A DNA stretch of 23,314 nt from JANWHZ01 sp035545555 (GCA_035545555.1 DASZYD010000017.1:1-23314); one strand, 5' to 3'; counted from the first letter of the stretch, positions 7,036-14,239 are shown. A program made the numbers and translations. Notes: generated by a model from the sequence alone, not told the origin.

Positions 7036-7898
7036 CGCCGGATACCCGTCATCTCAGCCATTCGCAGAACTTCCTCATCAGCCGCAGGCTGGTAGCCGAA
7101 CTGGTCGGCCGGGCGGGCATCGGCGTACAGGACACGGTAGTGGAGATCGGGCCGGGCAAGGGAATCATTACTGCCGAGCTGGCTGCCAGAGCCGGCAAGG
7201 TCATCGCCGTAGAGGCCGACCCGCGGCTAGTGCCGGCCCTGCAGGAACGCTTTACGGACACGCCCACGGTGACGATCATTGCCACTGATTTCCTGCGCTG
7301 GCCGTTGCCGGCCGCGCCATACGTCGTGTTTGCCAATATTCCGTTCAACCTGACTGCCGACATTGTACGCAAACTGCTGGACGATGCACATCCGCCGCAT
7401 GCTGCGTACCTCATCATGCAAGAAGCTGCCGCACGCAAATACCTTGCGCCGTCAGGCGGCCCGGCTACGCAAGCGGCAATGCTGCTATACCCGTTCTTCG
7501 AAGTGTCGCTGCAGGCACACATCAGCCGCCGCCAGTTCCGCCCGGTGCCGCGGGTCAATGCCGTGCTGGCCGGTTTCGTGGCCCGCCCGCAGCCCTTGAT
7601 CGACAGCGCGCAGCGTCAGCGCTACCGTGACTTTGTCGTGTACAGCTTTAACCGGTGGCAGCCGACCCTCGTGCAGGCACTCACCGGCGTCTTTCCGCCC
7701 GCCCGGCTCGCGAATCTCGCCACCCGGTGGCACCTTGCCGGCAAGAAGCCCTCCGAAGCCACCCCCGCGCAATGGCTCGCCCTCTTTGCTGCCTTCCGGG
7801 AGTTGCCGGTTGCTCTGCAGCGGCCGGTTACCGGCGCCGAGCAGCGCTTGGCCGCCCAACAGTCAGCGCTCCAAAAACGTCACCGCACCAGCGCATGA
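7032..7898 (+). CDS. rRNA adenine N6-dimethyltransferase (Erm/KsgA family, Erm-like)
   Basis: A 288-aa SAM-dependent methyltransferase. Visible motifs: SQNFLIS at the N-terminus, EIGPGKGIIT (SAM motif I), VIAVEADP (motif II), TDFLRWPLP (motif III) and the catalytic ANIPFN (motif IV, N-I-P-F). KsgA/RsmA of 16S rRNA usually has NLPY or NIPY; SQNFL with NIPFN and DIVRKLL is closer to Erm enzymes, which dimethylate A2058 of 23S rRNA and block macrolide, lincosamide and streptogramin B binding. A basic, Gln-rich tail follows. The ATG overlaps the stop of the lipid fusion gene (ATGA), so it is translationally coupled. I am sure of the superfamily, less so of 23S versus 16S specificity; no second paralogue is in the window. 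Confidence 0.85.
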   Translation: MTPDTRHLSHSQNFLISRRLVAELVGRAGIGVQDTVVEIGPGKGIITAELAARAGKVIAVEADPRLVPALQERFTDTPTVTIIATDFLRWPLPAAPYVVFANIPFNLTADIVRKLLDDAHPPHAAYLIMQEAAARKYLAPSGGPATQAAMLLYPFFEVSLQAHISRRQFRPVPRVNAVLAGFVARPQPLIDSAQRQRYRDFVVYSFNRWQPTLVQALTGVFPPARLANLATRWHLAGKKPSEATPAQWLALFAAFRELPVALQRPVTGAEQRLAAQQSALQKRHRTSA

Positions 7899-7921
7899 TG
7901 CGTTGGCGCCGGCCGCAGCGT

Positions 7922-7949
7922 TTGATAGTATCGAAGCGTGAGCTATAGG
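7922..7949 (+). promoter_or_regulatory. Candidate promoter for the DUF1801 gene
   Basis: TTGATA (7922-7927) and TATAGG (7944-7949) are separated by 16 nt. The expected start lies around 7956, giving a leader of about 17 nt that includes AAAAGG just before the GTG start at 7973. Confidence 0.4.
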
Positions 7950-7972
7950 ACTGACTATTCGGCAAAAGGTGC

Positions 7973-8359
7973 GTGGTTGAAGTGAAGATCGCGTCGCCCA
8001 AGGACTATTTTCAAAAGTTCGATCCTGCCGTGCAGCGGCAAGCAAGTCATTTGCTCGACACGTTGCTCGCAGGCTTCCCGGGGCTGCAGCTTGTCGTCAA
8101 GTACAACTCGCCGTTCTTCCAACTCAAGGGCAACGGCTGGAGCGTATGTGAGCTCATCTATGATAAGCAGGGCTTTAAGATAGGCTTCGTAAATGACGCC
8201 GCGCTTGCCTTTTATGATTCGCATCAGCACCTCGAGCTGGAGGGAAGCAAGGACTTTCAGGCCTTGCACTTCGACCCCGCCGACGCGAAGGCAATGAGCT
8301 TGGTGCGCCAGCTACTCACCGAAGCCATCCTGATACAGGAAAAACGCCCCGCGTCGTAG
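7973..8359 (+). CDS. DUF1801 (YdhG-like) protein
   Basis: A 128-aa soluble protein. The opening KIASPKDYFQKFDPAVQR and the central KYNSPFFQLKGNGWSVCEL and GFKIGFVND match the DUF1801/YdhG-like fold, a small alpha/beta domain related to frataxin-like proteins that has no established biochemical role. The start is GTG at 7973 with AAAAGG close upstream; a second GTG at 7982 is an alternative with more usual spacing. It is a single-gene unit after the Erm-like gene, from which it is separated by 74 nt with its own promoter-like sequence. Confidence 0.72.
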   Translation: MVEVKIASPKDYFQKFDPAVQRQASHLLDTLLAGFPGLQLVVKYNSPFFQLKGNGWSVCELIYDKQGFKIGFVNDAALAFYDSHQHLELEGSKDFQALHFDPADAKAMSLVRQLLTEAILIQEKRPAS

Positions 8360-8365
8360 CCGTAG

Positions 8366-8371
8366 TACAAT
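8366..8371 (+). promoter_or_regulatory. Leaderless-type -10 box for the membrane protein gene
   Basis: TACAAT is followed by 8 nt and the ATG at 8380. No Shine-Dalgarno is present between them, and no good -35 is visible. It lies just after the stop of the DUF1801 gene. Confidence 0.45.
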
Positions 8372-8379
8372 TATGTGTA

Positions 8380-8832
8380 ATGGATCGTGTTAGCACGGTA
8401 CGGAAGCAAACACTTGGTTTGCTGGTCGGCTACGGGCTGCAGTTTTTGGCTGGCATGCTCCTGAACTTGTTCGTTACCGTTGCAGCCGTGCATCCCGGCA
8501 CTCAAGCAGGTGAGTTCTTTGGCGGGGCGGCACGCGCACTCGGCTGGGCATTGAGCGGCCAGGGCGGCTGGGAACTTGCCGTCCACGCGTATCTCGCCAT
8601 TGCACTCGTGCTCGGCACACTTAGCTTGTGCTATAGCAGCGTCCTGATGCGCAGTAGGCGATGGATTATCTGCAGCATCATTGCCGCCTTCTTCACTATG
8701 GGTGCATTGTTTAACGGTCTCAGCTTCATTAACTATAACCACGATGTTAATTCCATGGTCATGGCCAGCTGCTGGCTGATATCTGTCGGCGCTATCGTGG
8801 TTGCTAGAAGCAGCTCACCTGCCCGGCGCTGA
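8380..8832 (+). CDS. Four-helix integral membrane protein of unknown function
   Basis: A 150-aa protein with four hydrophobic segments at about residues 12-36, 66-86, 94-115 and 123-141, short basic loops (RSRR between helices 2 and 3) and a basic C-terminus, so the termini are probably cytoplasmic. The first helix contains GYGLQFLAGMLLNLFV followed by a HPGT loop. I recognise no catalytic motif and do not assign a family. It is a single gene with a likely leaderless mRNA and no neighbour on the same strand close enough to suggest an operon. Confidence 0.7.
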   Translation: MDRVSTVRKQTLGLLVGYGLQFLAGMLLNLFVTVAAVHPGTQAGEFFGGAARALGWALSGQGGWELAVHAYLAIALVLGTLSLCYSSVLMRSRRWIICSIIAAFFTMGALFNGLSFINYNHDVNSMVMASCWLISVGAIVVARSSSPARR

Positions 8833-9006
8833 GTGAAGGCGTAGGCGTTGACATTGCTGCCGGGCAAAACAACGCACCACTTTGCTGAAAATCCGCTTAC
8901 ATGGCTCAGGGTCCTCGCTAGCCGGGATGGCAAATTATGGACAACTACACTCAATGGTCTGATCTGCCACCACTGTAGGAGACCTCGGGCCCGCACGAGG
9001 CTACTG

Positions 9007-9034
9007 TTGGATTAGGAGCTATAAAGTTTATACT
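9007..9034 (+). promoter_or_regulatory. Promoter of the YCII gene
   Basis: TTGGAT (9007-9012), 16-nt spacer, TATACT (9029-9034). The start would fall near 9041, leaving a leader of about 30 nt that ends in AAGGAGGG (9058-9065), a near-perfect Shine-Dalgarno 5 nt before the ATG. This is the conventional SD-type arrangement, in contrast to the leaderless genes on either side. Confidence 0.6.
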
Positions 9035-9070
9035 TAAGTATGCTGCGCCTAATATATAAGGAGGGATAGC

Positions 9071-9361
9071 ATGAAATTTTTATTCTTGTACAAAGGTTCT
9101 AATGGCCCGCAGACAGACGAGTACATGCAGGAGTGGATGGATTGGCTCGGGAAAAACAGCCTAATGGCAGTTGGCTCACAGGTTAAAGGCGGCAGGCAGG
9201 TTTCGAAAGATGGAGTGTCAGACGACGAGAGCAATGTCGCCGGGTACTCCCAATGTGAAGCGGCTTCACTCGACCAGGCTGTTGCTATCGCCCAAGGTTG
9301 TCCCGGCCTCCGATATGGCGATACGGTCAGCGTCTTGGAAGAATGGCGAGTCCAGGGATAG
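9071..9361 (+). CDS. YCII-related (YciI-like) domain protein
   Basis: A 96-aa protein of the dimeric ferredoxin-like YCII family. The start MKFLFLYKG, the mid part WMDWLGKNSLMAVGSQVKGG, and AAGYSQCEA-type strand followed by LDQAVAIAQGCPG and the final strand VSVLEEWRV match this fold and its usual length. Members near sigma factors are often annotated DGPF; YciI itself is a hydrolase-like protein, but most relatives have no known substrate. Here there is no sigma-factor neighbour. A strong Shine-Dalgarno and AT-richer flanks set it apart from the surrounding genes and may indicate acquisition. Confidence 0.75.
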   Translation: MKFLFLYKGSNGPQTDEYMQEWMDWLGKNSLMAVGSQVKGGRQVSKDGVSDDESNVAGYSQCEAASLDQAVAIAQGCPGLRYGDTVSVLEEWRVQG

Positions 9362-9527
9362 TTAACTCCCAGCGTAACTCTCGCACCTCAAACTAACAGC
9401 GATACGTTCGAGTAGGGTATTTGGGTAAGCAATCCACCCCCCTACATTGCATTCTTCTTCCTGGCAGGAGTTTCAGGACGATTATCGTACGTTTTATATC
9501 TGTTACTAAAGACGAGAGAGGCCCGTC

Positions 9528-9752
9528 CTAAGCAGCTAGATGCTTGAGGTGTTTTATGTCGGCCTCATGCTCTTTAACAACGCGCTCAACCACAGCAAGT
9601 CGATCACTAATCTCATTGACGGCTGCATGTACCTGGTGAAGTTCTTGACTTATATGAGGCACATCTTTGACATATTCTAGTATTGCCTTTAGCTCATCCG
9701 CCAGGACTTCACCCAACACTTGCTGCCGCTCGTCGTCATTTAGGCTCTGCAT
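9528..9752 (-). CDS. Small coiled-coil protein, unknown function
   Basis: A 74-aa protein, start taken at ATG 9752. Residues about 8-30 are a helical head (VLGEVLADELKAILEYVK), followed by heptad-like hydrophobics from about 35 to 70 (LHQVHAAVNEISDRLAVVE), so it should form a helical coiled coil, probably oligomeric. No catalytic motif. The start is fixed by a strong promoter (TTGTCA-N17-TAAAAT) whose -10 ends 8 nt upstream; there is no room for a Shine-Dalgarno. It resembles in size and design the coiled-coil gene at 22348. Confidence 0.68.
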   Translation of the reverse strand: MQSLNDDERQQVLGEVLADELKAILEYVKDVPHISQELHQVHAAVNEISDRLAVVERVVKEHEADIKHLKHLAA

Positions 9753-9760
9753 ACCTACCA

Positions 9761-9789
9761 ATTTTAGACGAATCTACATTACGTGACAA
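9761..9789 (-). promoter_or_regulatory. Strong leaderless-type promoter of the coiled-coil gene
   Basis: Minus strand TTGTCA (9789-9784), 17-nt spacer, TAAAAT (9766-9761), 8 nt, ATG at 9752. Both hexamers are one base from consensus. Transcription should begin at or within two bases of the ATG. Confidence 0.65.
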
Positions 9790-9810
9790 AATAAAATACA
9801 GGAGGATTGT

Positions 9811-9867
9811 ATGATGGAACTTCTTTGTTATAAGAATGACTACGACCTTATCTGTAAGACGCCTTGA
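9811..9867 (+). CDS. Possible 18-aa small ORF with strong Shine-Dalgarno
   Basis: ATG-ATG at 9811 follows GGAGG (9801-9805) at 5 nt spacing and reads 18 codons, MMELLCYKNDYDLICKTP, to TGA at 9865. A TAAAAT (9794-9799) just upstream could serve as a -10 but would leave almost no leader before GGAGG. The ORF sits between the divergent coiled-coil promoter and the tRNA-Trp 3' end. Only the Shine-Dalgarno supports it; it may be chance. Confidence 0.3.
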   Translation: MMELLCYKNDYDLICKTP

Positions 9868-9873
9868 AATTCA

Positions 9874-9949
9874 TGGCAGGGGAGACAGGACTCGAACCTG
9901 CAACCAACGGTTTTGGAGACCGCTACTCTACCGATTGAGCTACTCCCCT
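9874..9949 (-). tRNA. tRNA-Trp (anticodon CCA)
   Basis: Minus strand cloverleaf: acceptor AGGGGAG pairs with CTCCCCT, D-arm GCTC...GAGT, anticodon stem GCGGT/ACCGT around loop CTCCAAA (anticodon CCA), T-arm GCAGG-TTCGAGT-CCTGT, discriminator G and an encoded CCA end (9876-9874). A GTGACT-N17-TACAAT promoter lies 20 nt upstream. The CCA anticodon reads UGG only, in line with TGA being used as a normal stop throughout the window. Confidence 0.95.
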
Positions 9950-9968
9950 TGAACTGAGCAACACCGGT

Positions 9969-9997
9969 ATTGTACGAAAAATCGCTGAAAAAGTCAC
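9969..9997 (-). promoter_or_regulatory. Promoter of tRNA-Trp
   Basis: Minus strand GTGACT (9997-9992), 17-nt spacer, TACAAT (9974-9969). The predicted start near 9962 gives a short 5' leader before the mature tRNA end at 9949. Confidence 0.5.
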
Positions 9998-10036
9998 GGC
10001 CAAGGAGTGGATAGCGACATTCTGCGCGTCAACTCT

Positions 10037-10066
10037 TTGAAAGCTGCTGCAGATCTGTTATACAAT
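10037..10066 (+). promoter_or_regulatory. Leaderless-type promoter of the P-loop kinase operon
   Basis: TTGAAA (10037-10042), 18-nt spacer, TACAAT (10061-10066), then 7 nt and ATG-ATG at 10074. An overlapping TATACA two bases upstream is an alternative -10. There is no Shine-Dalgarno. Confidence 0.6.
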
Positions 10067-10073
10067 ACAGTGC

Positions 10074-10739
10074 ATGATGAAAGTAGCGCCGACCCAACCT
10101 CTCCTGATTATGCTCTACGGCTTCCCGGGTGCCGGCAAGACATATTTTGCGCGCCAATTGTGCGAGCATCTGCAGGCGGCACACGTGCAGGGCGATCGTA
10201 TCCGTGGCGAATTGTTCGAACAACCTCGCTACGATAAACAGGAGAATGATGCCATCACGCAGCTGATGGATTATATGACCGGTGAGTTCCTGAGTGCCGG
10301 CATTAGTGTGGTCTATGACGGCAACGTCCAGCGCGCTTCACAGCGCCTGGCGCTACGCGATTTCGCGCGCCGCGCCCATGCACATCCGCTGCTGATCTGG
10401 CTGCAAATGGATCCGGATACGGCCTACATGCGCAGCTCGCGCCGCGACCGCCGCAAGGCTGATGATAAATACGCCGCCAGTTACGACCGCCCGGCGTTCG
10501 ACCAGCTCATCGGCCACATGCAGAACCCGACACCTGCCGAAGAATACGTGGTGGTGAGCGGCAAGCACTCGTTCAATGCACAGTACAGCGCTGTCTTGCG
10601 TCGGCTGCGCGACGTCGGGCTGGTCAGCACCAGCGATTCGGCACCGGCCGTCAAGCCGGGGCTCGTCAACCTCATTCCGCAGCCAAACCCCTACCGTGGC
10701 CGTGTCGATAACGCCCGCCGTAATATCACTATTCGTTAA
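10074..10739 (+). CDS. P-loop kinase/ATPase (AAA_33, zeta-toxin-like superfamily)
   Basis: A 221-aa protein with a Walker A motif GFPGAGKT at residues 16-23 directly after a hydrophobic strand, then VQGDRIRGELFE (the Asp-Arg site typical of small-molecule kinases), SVVYDGNVQRASQR (Walker B-like strand) and an arginine-rich lid SSRRDRRKADDKY (about 123-135). This resembles AAA_33 kinases, the group that includes chloramphenicol phosphotransferase-like, zeta-toxin-like and polynucleotide-kinase-like enzymes. The basic tail NPYRGRVDNARRNITIR could bind nucleic acid. No antitoxin gene is next to it, so a toxin role is not supported. It precedes the YgjP-like peptidase gene by 17 nt and probably shares its transcript. 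Confidence 0.8.
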   Translation: MMKVAPTQPLLIMLYGFPGAGKTYFARQLCEHLQAAHVQGDRIRGELFEQPRYDKQENDAITQLMDYMTGEFLSAGISVVYDGNVQRASQRLALRDFARRAHAHPLLIWLQMDPDTAYMRSSRRDRRKADDKYAASYDRPAFDQLIGHMQNPTPAEEYVVVSGKHSFNAQYSAVLRRLRDVGLVSTSDSAPAVKPGLVNLIPQPNPYRGRVDNARRNITIR

Positions 10740-10756
10740 CACAAGGTACGCGCCGC

Positions 10757-11485
10757 ATGCCGTACAAAGCGTTCGAGATTGCCGGCATCGGCACCGTCAC
10801 CATCTACAAGCGACGCGGCAGCCGCAGCATACGCCTGACGGTCGCGCCTGACGGCAGCGTGCGCGTAACGATGCCGTACTGGGCACCATACCAGGCCGGC
10901 GCGGCATTCGCTCAGTCACGGACGGCCTGGATCGCCAAGCAACCACGGCCAACGACCGACGTGCTGCCCGACGGCATGCCGGTCGGTAAGGCGCACCACC
11001 TGCACTTCCGAGCCGACCCGCTGGCCGAACGCGTCAAAACAAGTGTCCGGAATACAGAAGTTATCGTCAGCCACCACCCATCACTCGCGCCGGACGATGT
11101 GGCGGTGCAGGGTGCAGCGCGAACAGCCTGTTACCGGGCACTCCGTAACCAGGCCACGCAACTGCTTGGCCAACGGCTGGCACAATTGGCCGCCTACCAC
11201 GATGTCTCCTACCGGAGCTTTGCCATCAAACGCATGACCAGCCGCTGGGGAAGCTGCGACCAGTATCACAACATCGTCCTCAACCTCTACCTTGTCCAGC
11301 TGCCGTGGGATCTGATCGATTATGTCATCCTGCACGAGCTGAGCCATATTACCGTGCTGCACCATGGCCCGGACTTTTGGCAGCGGCTGGAAGCGCTACT
11401 GCCGCACGCCCGGACGTACCGCAAACGGATGCGTACCTATCGGCCGACGCTGCTCATAGCCGAACCGGCGGCGGCTGTGGCATAA
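10757..11485 (+). CDS. YgjP-like (DUF45) metallopeptidase
   Basis: A 242-aa protein matching the YgjP/WSS1-like zincin family: the N-terminal beta-rich part (ITIYKRRGSRSIRLTVAPDGSVRV), a MTSRWGSCDQYHNIVLN block typical of DUF45, and LHELSHITVLHHGPDFW, with HExxH-type zinc ligands (HELSH) and a third histidine in HHGPDFW. Some relatives act in DNA-protein crosslink repair, but the bacterial YgjP substrate is not settled. An AAGG 13 nt before the ATG and a 17-nt gap place it in an operon with the P-loop kinase. Its stop codon TAA (11483-11485) lies inside the CATAAT -10 box of the following histidine-kinase gene. Confidence 0.88.
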   Translation: MPYKAFEIAGIGTVTIYKRRGSRSIRLTVAPDGSVRVTMPYWAPYQAGAAFAQSRTAWIAKQPRPTTDVLPDGMPVGKAHHLHFRADPLAERVKTSVRNTEVIVSHHPSLAPDDVAVQGAARTACYRALRNQATQLLGQRLAQLAAYHDVSYRSFAIKRMTSRWGSCDQYHNIVLNLYLVQLPWDLIDYVILHELSHITVLHHGPDFWQRLEALLPHARTYRKRMRTYRPTLLIAEPAAAVA

Positions 11486-11486
11486 T
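11478..11486 (+). promoter_or_regulatory. Extended -10 promoter overlapping the YgjP stop codon
   Basis: TGG-CATAAT, with the TGn extension and no good -35, followed by 7 nt and ATG at 11494. The TAA of the upstream gene is part of the hexamer. The overlap TAATG also allows translational coupling from ATG 11485. Confidence 0.5.
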
Positions 11487-11493
11487 GAGACAC

Positions 11494-12618
11494 ATGCTTG
11501 GCAGACTTGCCAGAAAACCGGCCTCCGCGCCCTCGGCCCGTCTGGAGCACGAGCGCCTGACCAGCCTCATCAACAGCATGGCCGACGGGGTCATTGCGGT
11601 CGATAAGCACGCTACGATTGTCCTCTACAACGGTGCGGCGCTCAACGTCCTGGACCGCAACGAACCCATGCAGGGCAAAAGCCTGGGCGAGGTATTGCAC
11701 CCAGTCGATAAAGATGACAAGCCGGTCGATATTGTCGCTCTGGTTTGTGCCGCCCGCACGCCGACGACCAGCCGCGACTTGCGCCTGCATTACACCGACG
11801 GGAGCATTATTAACCTCTATTTGAGCATTGCACCGGTGCGGCTCGGCTATGGTGCCTCGGGCCAGCAGGGCTACGTCGTGCTGCTGCGCGACATCACGCG
11901 CGAGAAATCGCTAGAAGAGGAACGTGATGAGTTCATCTCCGTTGCCAGCCACGAGCTGCGCACGCCGATCGCCATTACCGAGGGCAATATCAGCAACGCA
12001 CAATTTATCGTCGAGAAAAGCGGCGACATGACCAAGGTCAAGCAGGCGCTGGAAGAAGCGCATAATCAAGTGCTATTCCTGGCGGACCTCGTTAACGATT
12101 TGTCCACTCTCTCTCGTGCTGAGCGTGGAAAGCTGCCGGTTGATATCGAGCCGATCAACGTGCCCGAGCTGCTCGAAGAGCTGGCGCACAACTATACCGA
12201 ACAAGCCAAAGGCAAAGGTCTGGCGCTCAGGACCAAAACCGGCGCCACACAGCCGCTCTACTCAAGTAAACTATACGTCCGCGAGGCGCTGCAGAACTTC
12301 ATCACCAACGCACTCAAATACACCGAGCACGGCAGCGTCACGATTGCCGCCGAGCCAGCCGGCGGCGGCGTCAGGTTCGACATCAGCGATACCGGCATCG
12401 GCATCAGCATCGGCGACCAGAAGCGCGTCTTTCAGAAATTCTTCCGCAGCGAGGATTACCGTACACGCAAGACCAACGGCACCGGCCTCGGATTATACGT
12501 AACGGCCAAACTGGCAGAACTTCTCAAGGCAAAAATCGAGATGCGGAGCGAGCTGAACAAGGGCTCGACGTTTTCTATCACCGTGCCAAGCCTCTCAGCC
12601 CGCGCTGCAAAACAGTAA
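11494..12618 (+). CDS. Soluble PAS-domain sensor histidine kinase
   Basis: A 374-aa kinase from ATG 11494 (377 aa from ATG 11485). PAS domain at about 20-140 (SLINSMADGVIAVDKHATIV ... YVVLLRDITREK), HisKA with the H-box FISVASHELRTP (phospho-acceptor His153), then HATPase_c with the N-box (FITNALKYTEHG), G1 (DTGIGI), F-box (QKFFRS) and G2 (GTGLGLYV). There is no transmembrane segment or signal peptide, so it senses something in the cytoplasm. No response-regulator gene is in the window, making it an orphan here. The choice of 11494 rests on the -10 box 7 nt upstream; 11485 would use TAATG coupling with the peptidase gene. Confidence 0.92.
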   Translation: MLGRLARKPASAPSARLEHERLTSLINSMADGVIAVDKHATIVLYNGAALNVLDRNEPMQGKSLGEVLHPVDKDDKPVDIVALVCAARTPTTSRDLRLHYTDGSIINLYLSIAPVRLGYGASGQQGYVVLLRDITREKSLEEERDEFISVASHELRTPIAITEGNISNAQFIVEKSGDMTKVKQALEEAHNQVLFLADLVNDLSTLSRAERGKLPVDIEPINVPELLEELAHNYTEQAKGKGLALRTKTGATQPLYSSKLYVREALQNFITNALKYTEHGSVTIAAEPAGGGVRFDISDTGIGISIGDQKRVFQKFFRSEDYRTRKTNGTGLGLYVTAKLAELLKAKIEMRSELNKGSTFSITVPSLSARAAKQ

Positions 12619-12621
12619 TCA

Positions 12622-14148
12622 CTAACGTTGCGGCGCCAGGAGCGGTGCAGGTGCAGTTTCAGCCACGTGCATCACCGGCACGCTGACATTGCGGCCGCGC
12701 CAGAAGACATTGAAGAATTCGTACTGTACCATCGACCGGTTCAGTAGCACGATATCGAGCGCAATGGCAACGGGCATAAGCACCGCCGACCGCAGCAGCC
12801 AGCGGCGGTACGTTAAGGCCACGGTGTTCATGTAGGCAAACGTCAGGGCGACGATAATAATAACGCTGACAATGGTAAGCTGCAGCGACAGCCGGCCGAA
12901 GATGGCATCGAGTATAAGCGTGCAGGGCAGAAATACCCCGAACAGTTCGACGAGCGTTACCAGCAGCACCAGCTCCATCCGGCGGTGCAGCTGCGGGTAG
13001 CGGGTACGAATAGCCGTCGCCAACTGTTCGCGCAGGCGTTTCTGGCTGGTGATGCCGAATGTGTCATTGCTTTGCATGAAGCTGTAACCATCGTGCACGA
13101 TGCTCTGGCGCGCAAAGTAGCTCTCCGGCACGATAGAACGGCTGACAGCACCAAAGCCGCCGGCGCTGCGGATCAGCTCGCGCTTGGCAATCCAGCAGGT
13201 GCTGAGCACGGGCGGGCGATGAAAGAGACGGCGGGGCAGCGCCAGCTCCCAGGCATAGCGCATGGGCTGGAGCAGCGTCGACCAGCCCTCGGTGCCGGCC
13301 GGCACGGCATTGCGCGGAATCAAGCTCATCATCGACTTTTGTTTGTGCAGCATGGCACCGACGATATGACGTAAACTCTCCGGTGCAAACCGCACATCCA
13401 CGCCACAGAACAAAATAAGATCGCCGTTGGCGGCCTCAAAAAGCTGTTCGTATGCCTGGTTTTTGGCCAGCCAACTCTCGGCCGGCTCATGCCCTTGTAT
13501 GAATACCACGCCGGCATGCGCGAACGAGCGGATGATCTCAGGGGTGTGTTTATTTTGGGAGCAATCGTCGAGTACCAGTATCTCAAGCTTGGGGTAGTCT
13601 GATGCCACCAGCGAAGCCAGGCAGGCCTGCAGGTCGTCCGTCTCATTCCGGGCAGGGATGGCCACCGTCAGTGTGGGCAGATCATGGTCGGCGATGCCGG
13701 GCCCGGACAATCGTGGCGGACGCGTTTTCACCGCGTGGCGCACGCTCGTTATCGCCAGTACGGCGACGCCTGCCAGATCGATATATGCCAGAACCAACCA
13801 TAGATGATATGTCGATACGTTCAGCCAGCTGCCGAGTTGCCAGGCCAGCAGCACCACCGACTGTCCGCCGATCACCCCAAGGCTGGTCTGTAGTGTCATC
13901 CGGTGCAAATACTGTTCGTTCATCCGCGCCTTGACCAACCGGAGCAGGTTACAGACGCGGTACAGGCTCATCAGCAAGAGCAAGCCGGTCGGTATGCTCG
14001 GATGCACGAAGAGCAGGAAGAGGCTGGCCGCGCCTACCAGCACGGCAAGCGGCAAAGCAGCGGCCCGGCGCCAGCGCAACGACGGTACCAGCCATACCAT
14101 CAATTCCAAGGCAGCCACAGCCCAGAACAGCTTGAACGCCAGCAACAT
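12622..14148 (-). CDS. Membrane-bound family 2 glycosyltransferase
   Basis: A 508-aa protein: four to five hydrophobic helices in the first 140 residues, a cytoplasmic GT2 domain at about 150-380 (LTVAIPARNETDDLQACLASL, ILVLDDCSQN, NGDLILFCGVDVRFAP as the DxD-type region, and a later SQKRLREQL near the QxxRW position), then three to four C-terminal helices at about 395-480. The layout resembles polysaccharide or glycolipid synthases. The canonical DxD is reduced to GVDV and QxxRW is reduced to QKRLR, so the acceptor and processivity are uncertain. The gene is alone on its strand, converges with the histidine kinase with 3 nt between the stops, and has its own extended -10 promoter. Confidence 0.85.
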   Translation of the reverse strand: MLLAFKLFWAVAALELMVWLVPSLRWRRAAALPLAVLVGAASLFLLFVHPSIPTGLLLLMSLYRVCNLLRLVKARMNEQYLHRMTLQTSLGVIGGQSVVLLAWQLGSWLNVSTYHLWLVLAYIDLAGVAVLAITSVRHAVKTRPPRLSGPGIADHDLPTLTVAIPARNETDDLQACLASLVASDYPKLEILVLDDCSQNKHTPEIIRSFAHAGVVFIQGHEPAESWLAKNQAYEQLFEAANGDLILFCGVDVRFAPESLRHIVGAMLHKQKSMMSLIPRNAVPAGTEGWSTLLQPMRYAWELALPRRLFHRPPVLSTCWIAKRELIRSAGGFGAVSRSIVPESYFARQSIVHDGYSFMQSNDTFGITSQKRLREQLATAIRTRYPQLHRRMELVLLVTLVELFGVFLPCTLILDAIFGRLSLQLTIVSVIIIVALTFAYMNTVALTYRRWLLRSAVLMPVAIALDIVLLNRSMVQYEFFNVFWRGRNVSVPVMHVAETAPAPLLAPQR

Positions 14149-14157
14149 ATACCTACC

Positions 14158-14166
14158 ACTATACCA
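14158..14166 (-). promoter_or_regulatory. Extended -10 promoter of the GT2 gene
   Basis: Minus strand TGG-TATAGT (TATAGT 14163-14158), then 9 nt and ATG at 14148. No clear -35. The mRNA would start within about two bases of the start codon. Confidence 0.55.
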
Positions 14167-14210
14167 TGCCCACGCCAGACAGATAGCGCTGGCGCCGCTT
14201 GCCAGCCGTC

Positions 14211-14239
14211 TTGACCGGAGGCGCCGGACCTGCTACCCT
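14211..14239 (+). promoter_or_regulatory. secE-nusG promoter
   Basis: TTGACC (14211-14216), 17-nt spacer, TACCCT (14234-14239) preceded by TGC as an extended -10. Transcription should start around 14246-14248, at the ATG of the 11-codon leader ORF. A TTGACA at 14239-14244 also exists but has no acceptable -10 at 16-18 nt. Confidence 0.55.

Noticed and set aside
8984..9001. Hairpin CCTCG...CGAGG as terminator of the membrane-protein gene
   Set aside because: The stem is only 5 bp, the loop large, and no T-run follows.
9362..9527. Gene or RNA in the space after the YCII gene
   Set aside because: I see no ORF with start signals, no convincing hairpin and no promoter.
10074..11485. Toxin-antitoxin pair (zeta-like kinase with partner)
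   Set aside because: The neighbour is a 242-aa metallopeptidase, not a small antitoxin, and no such ORF precedes the kinase.
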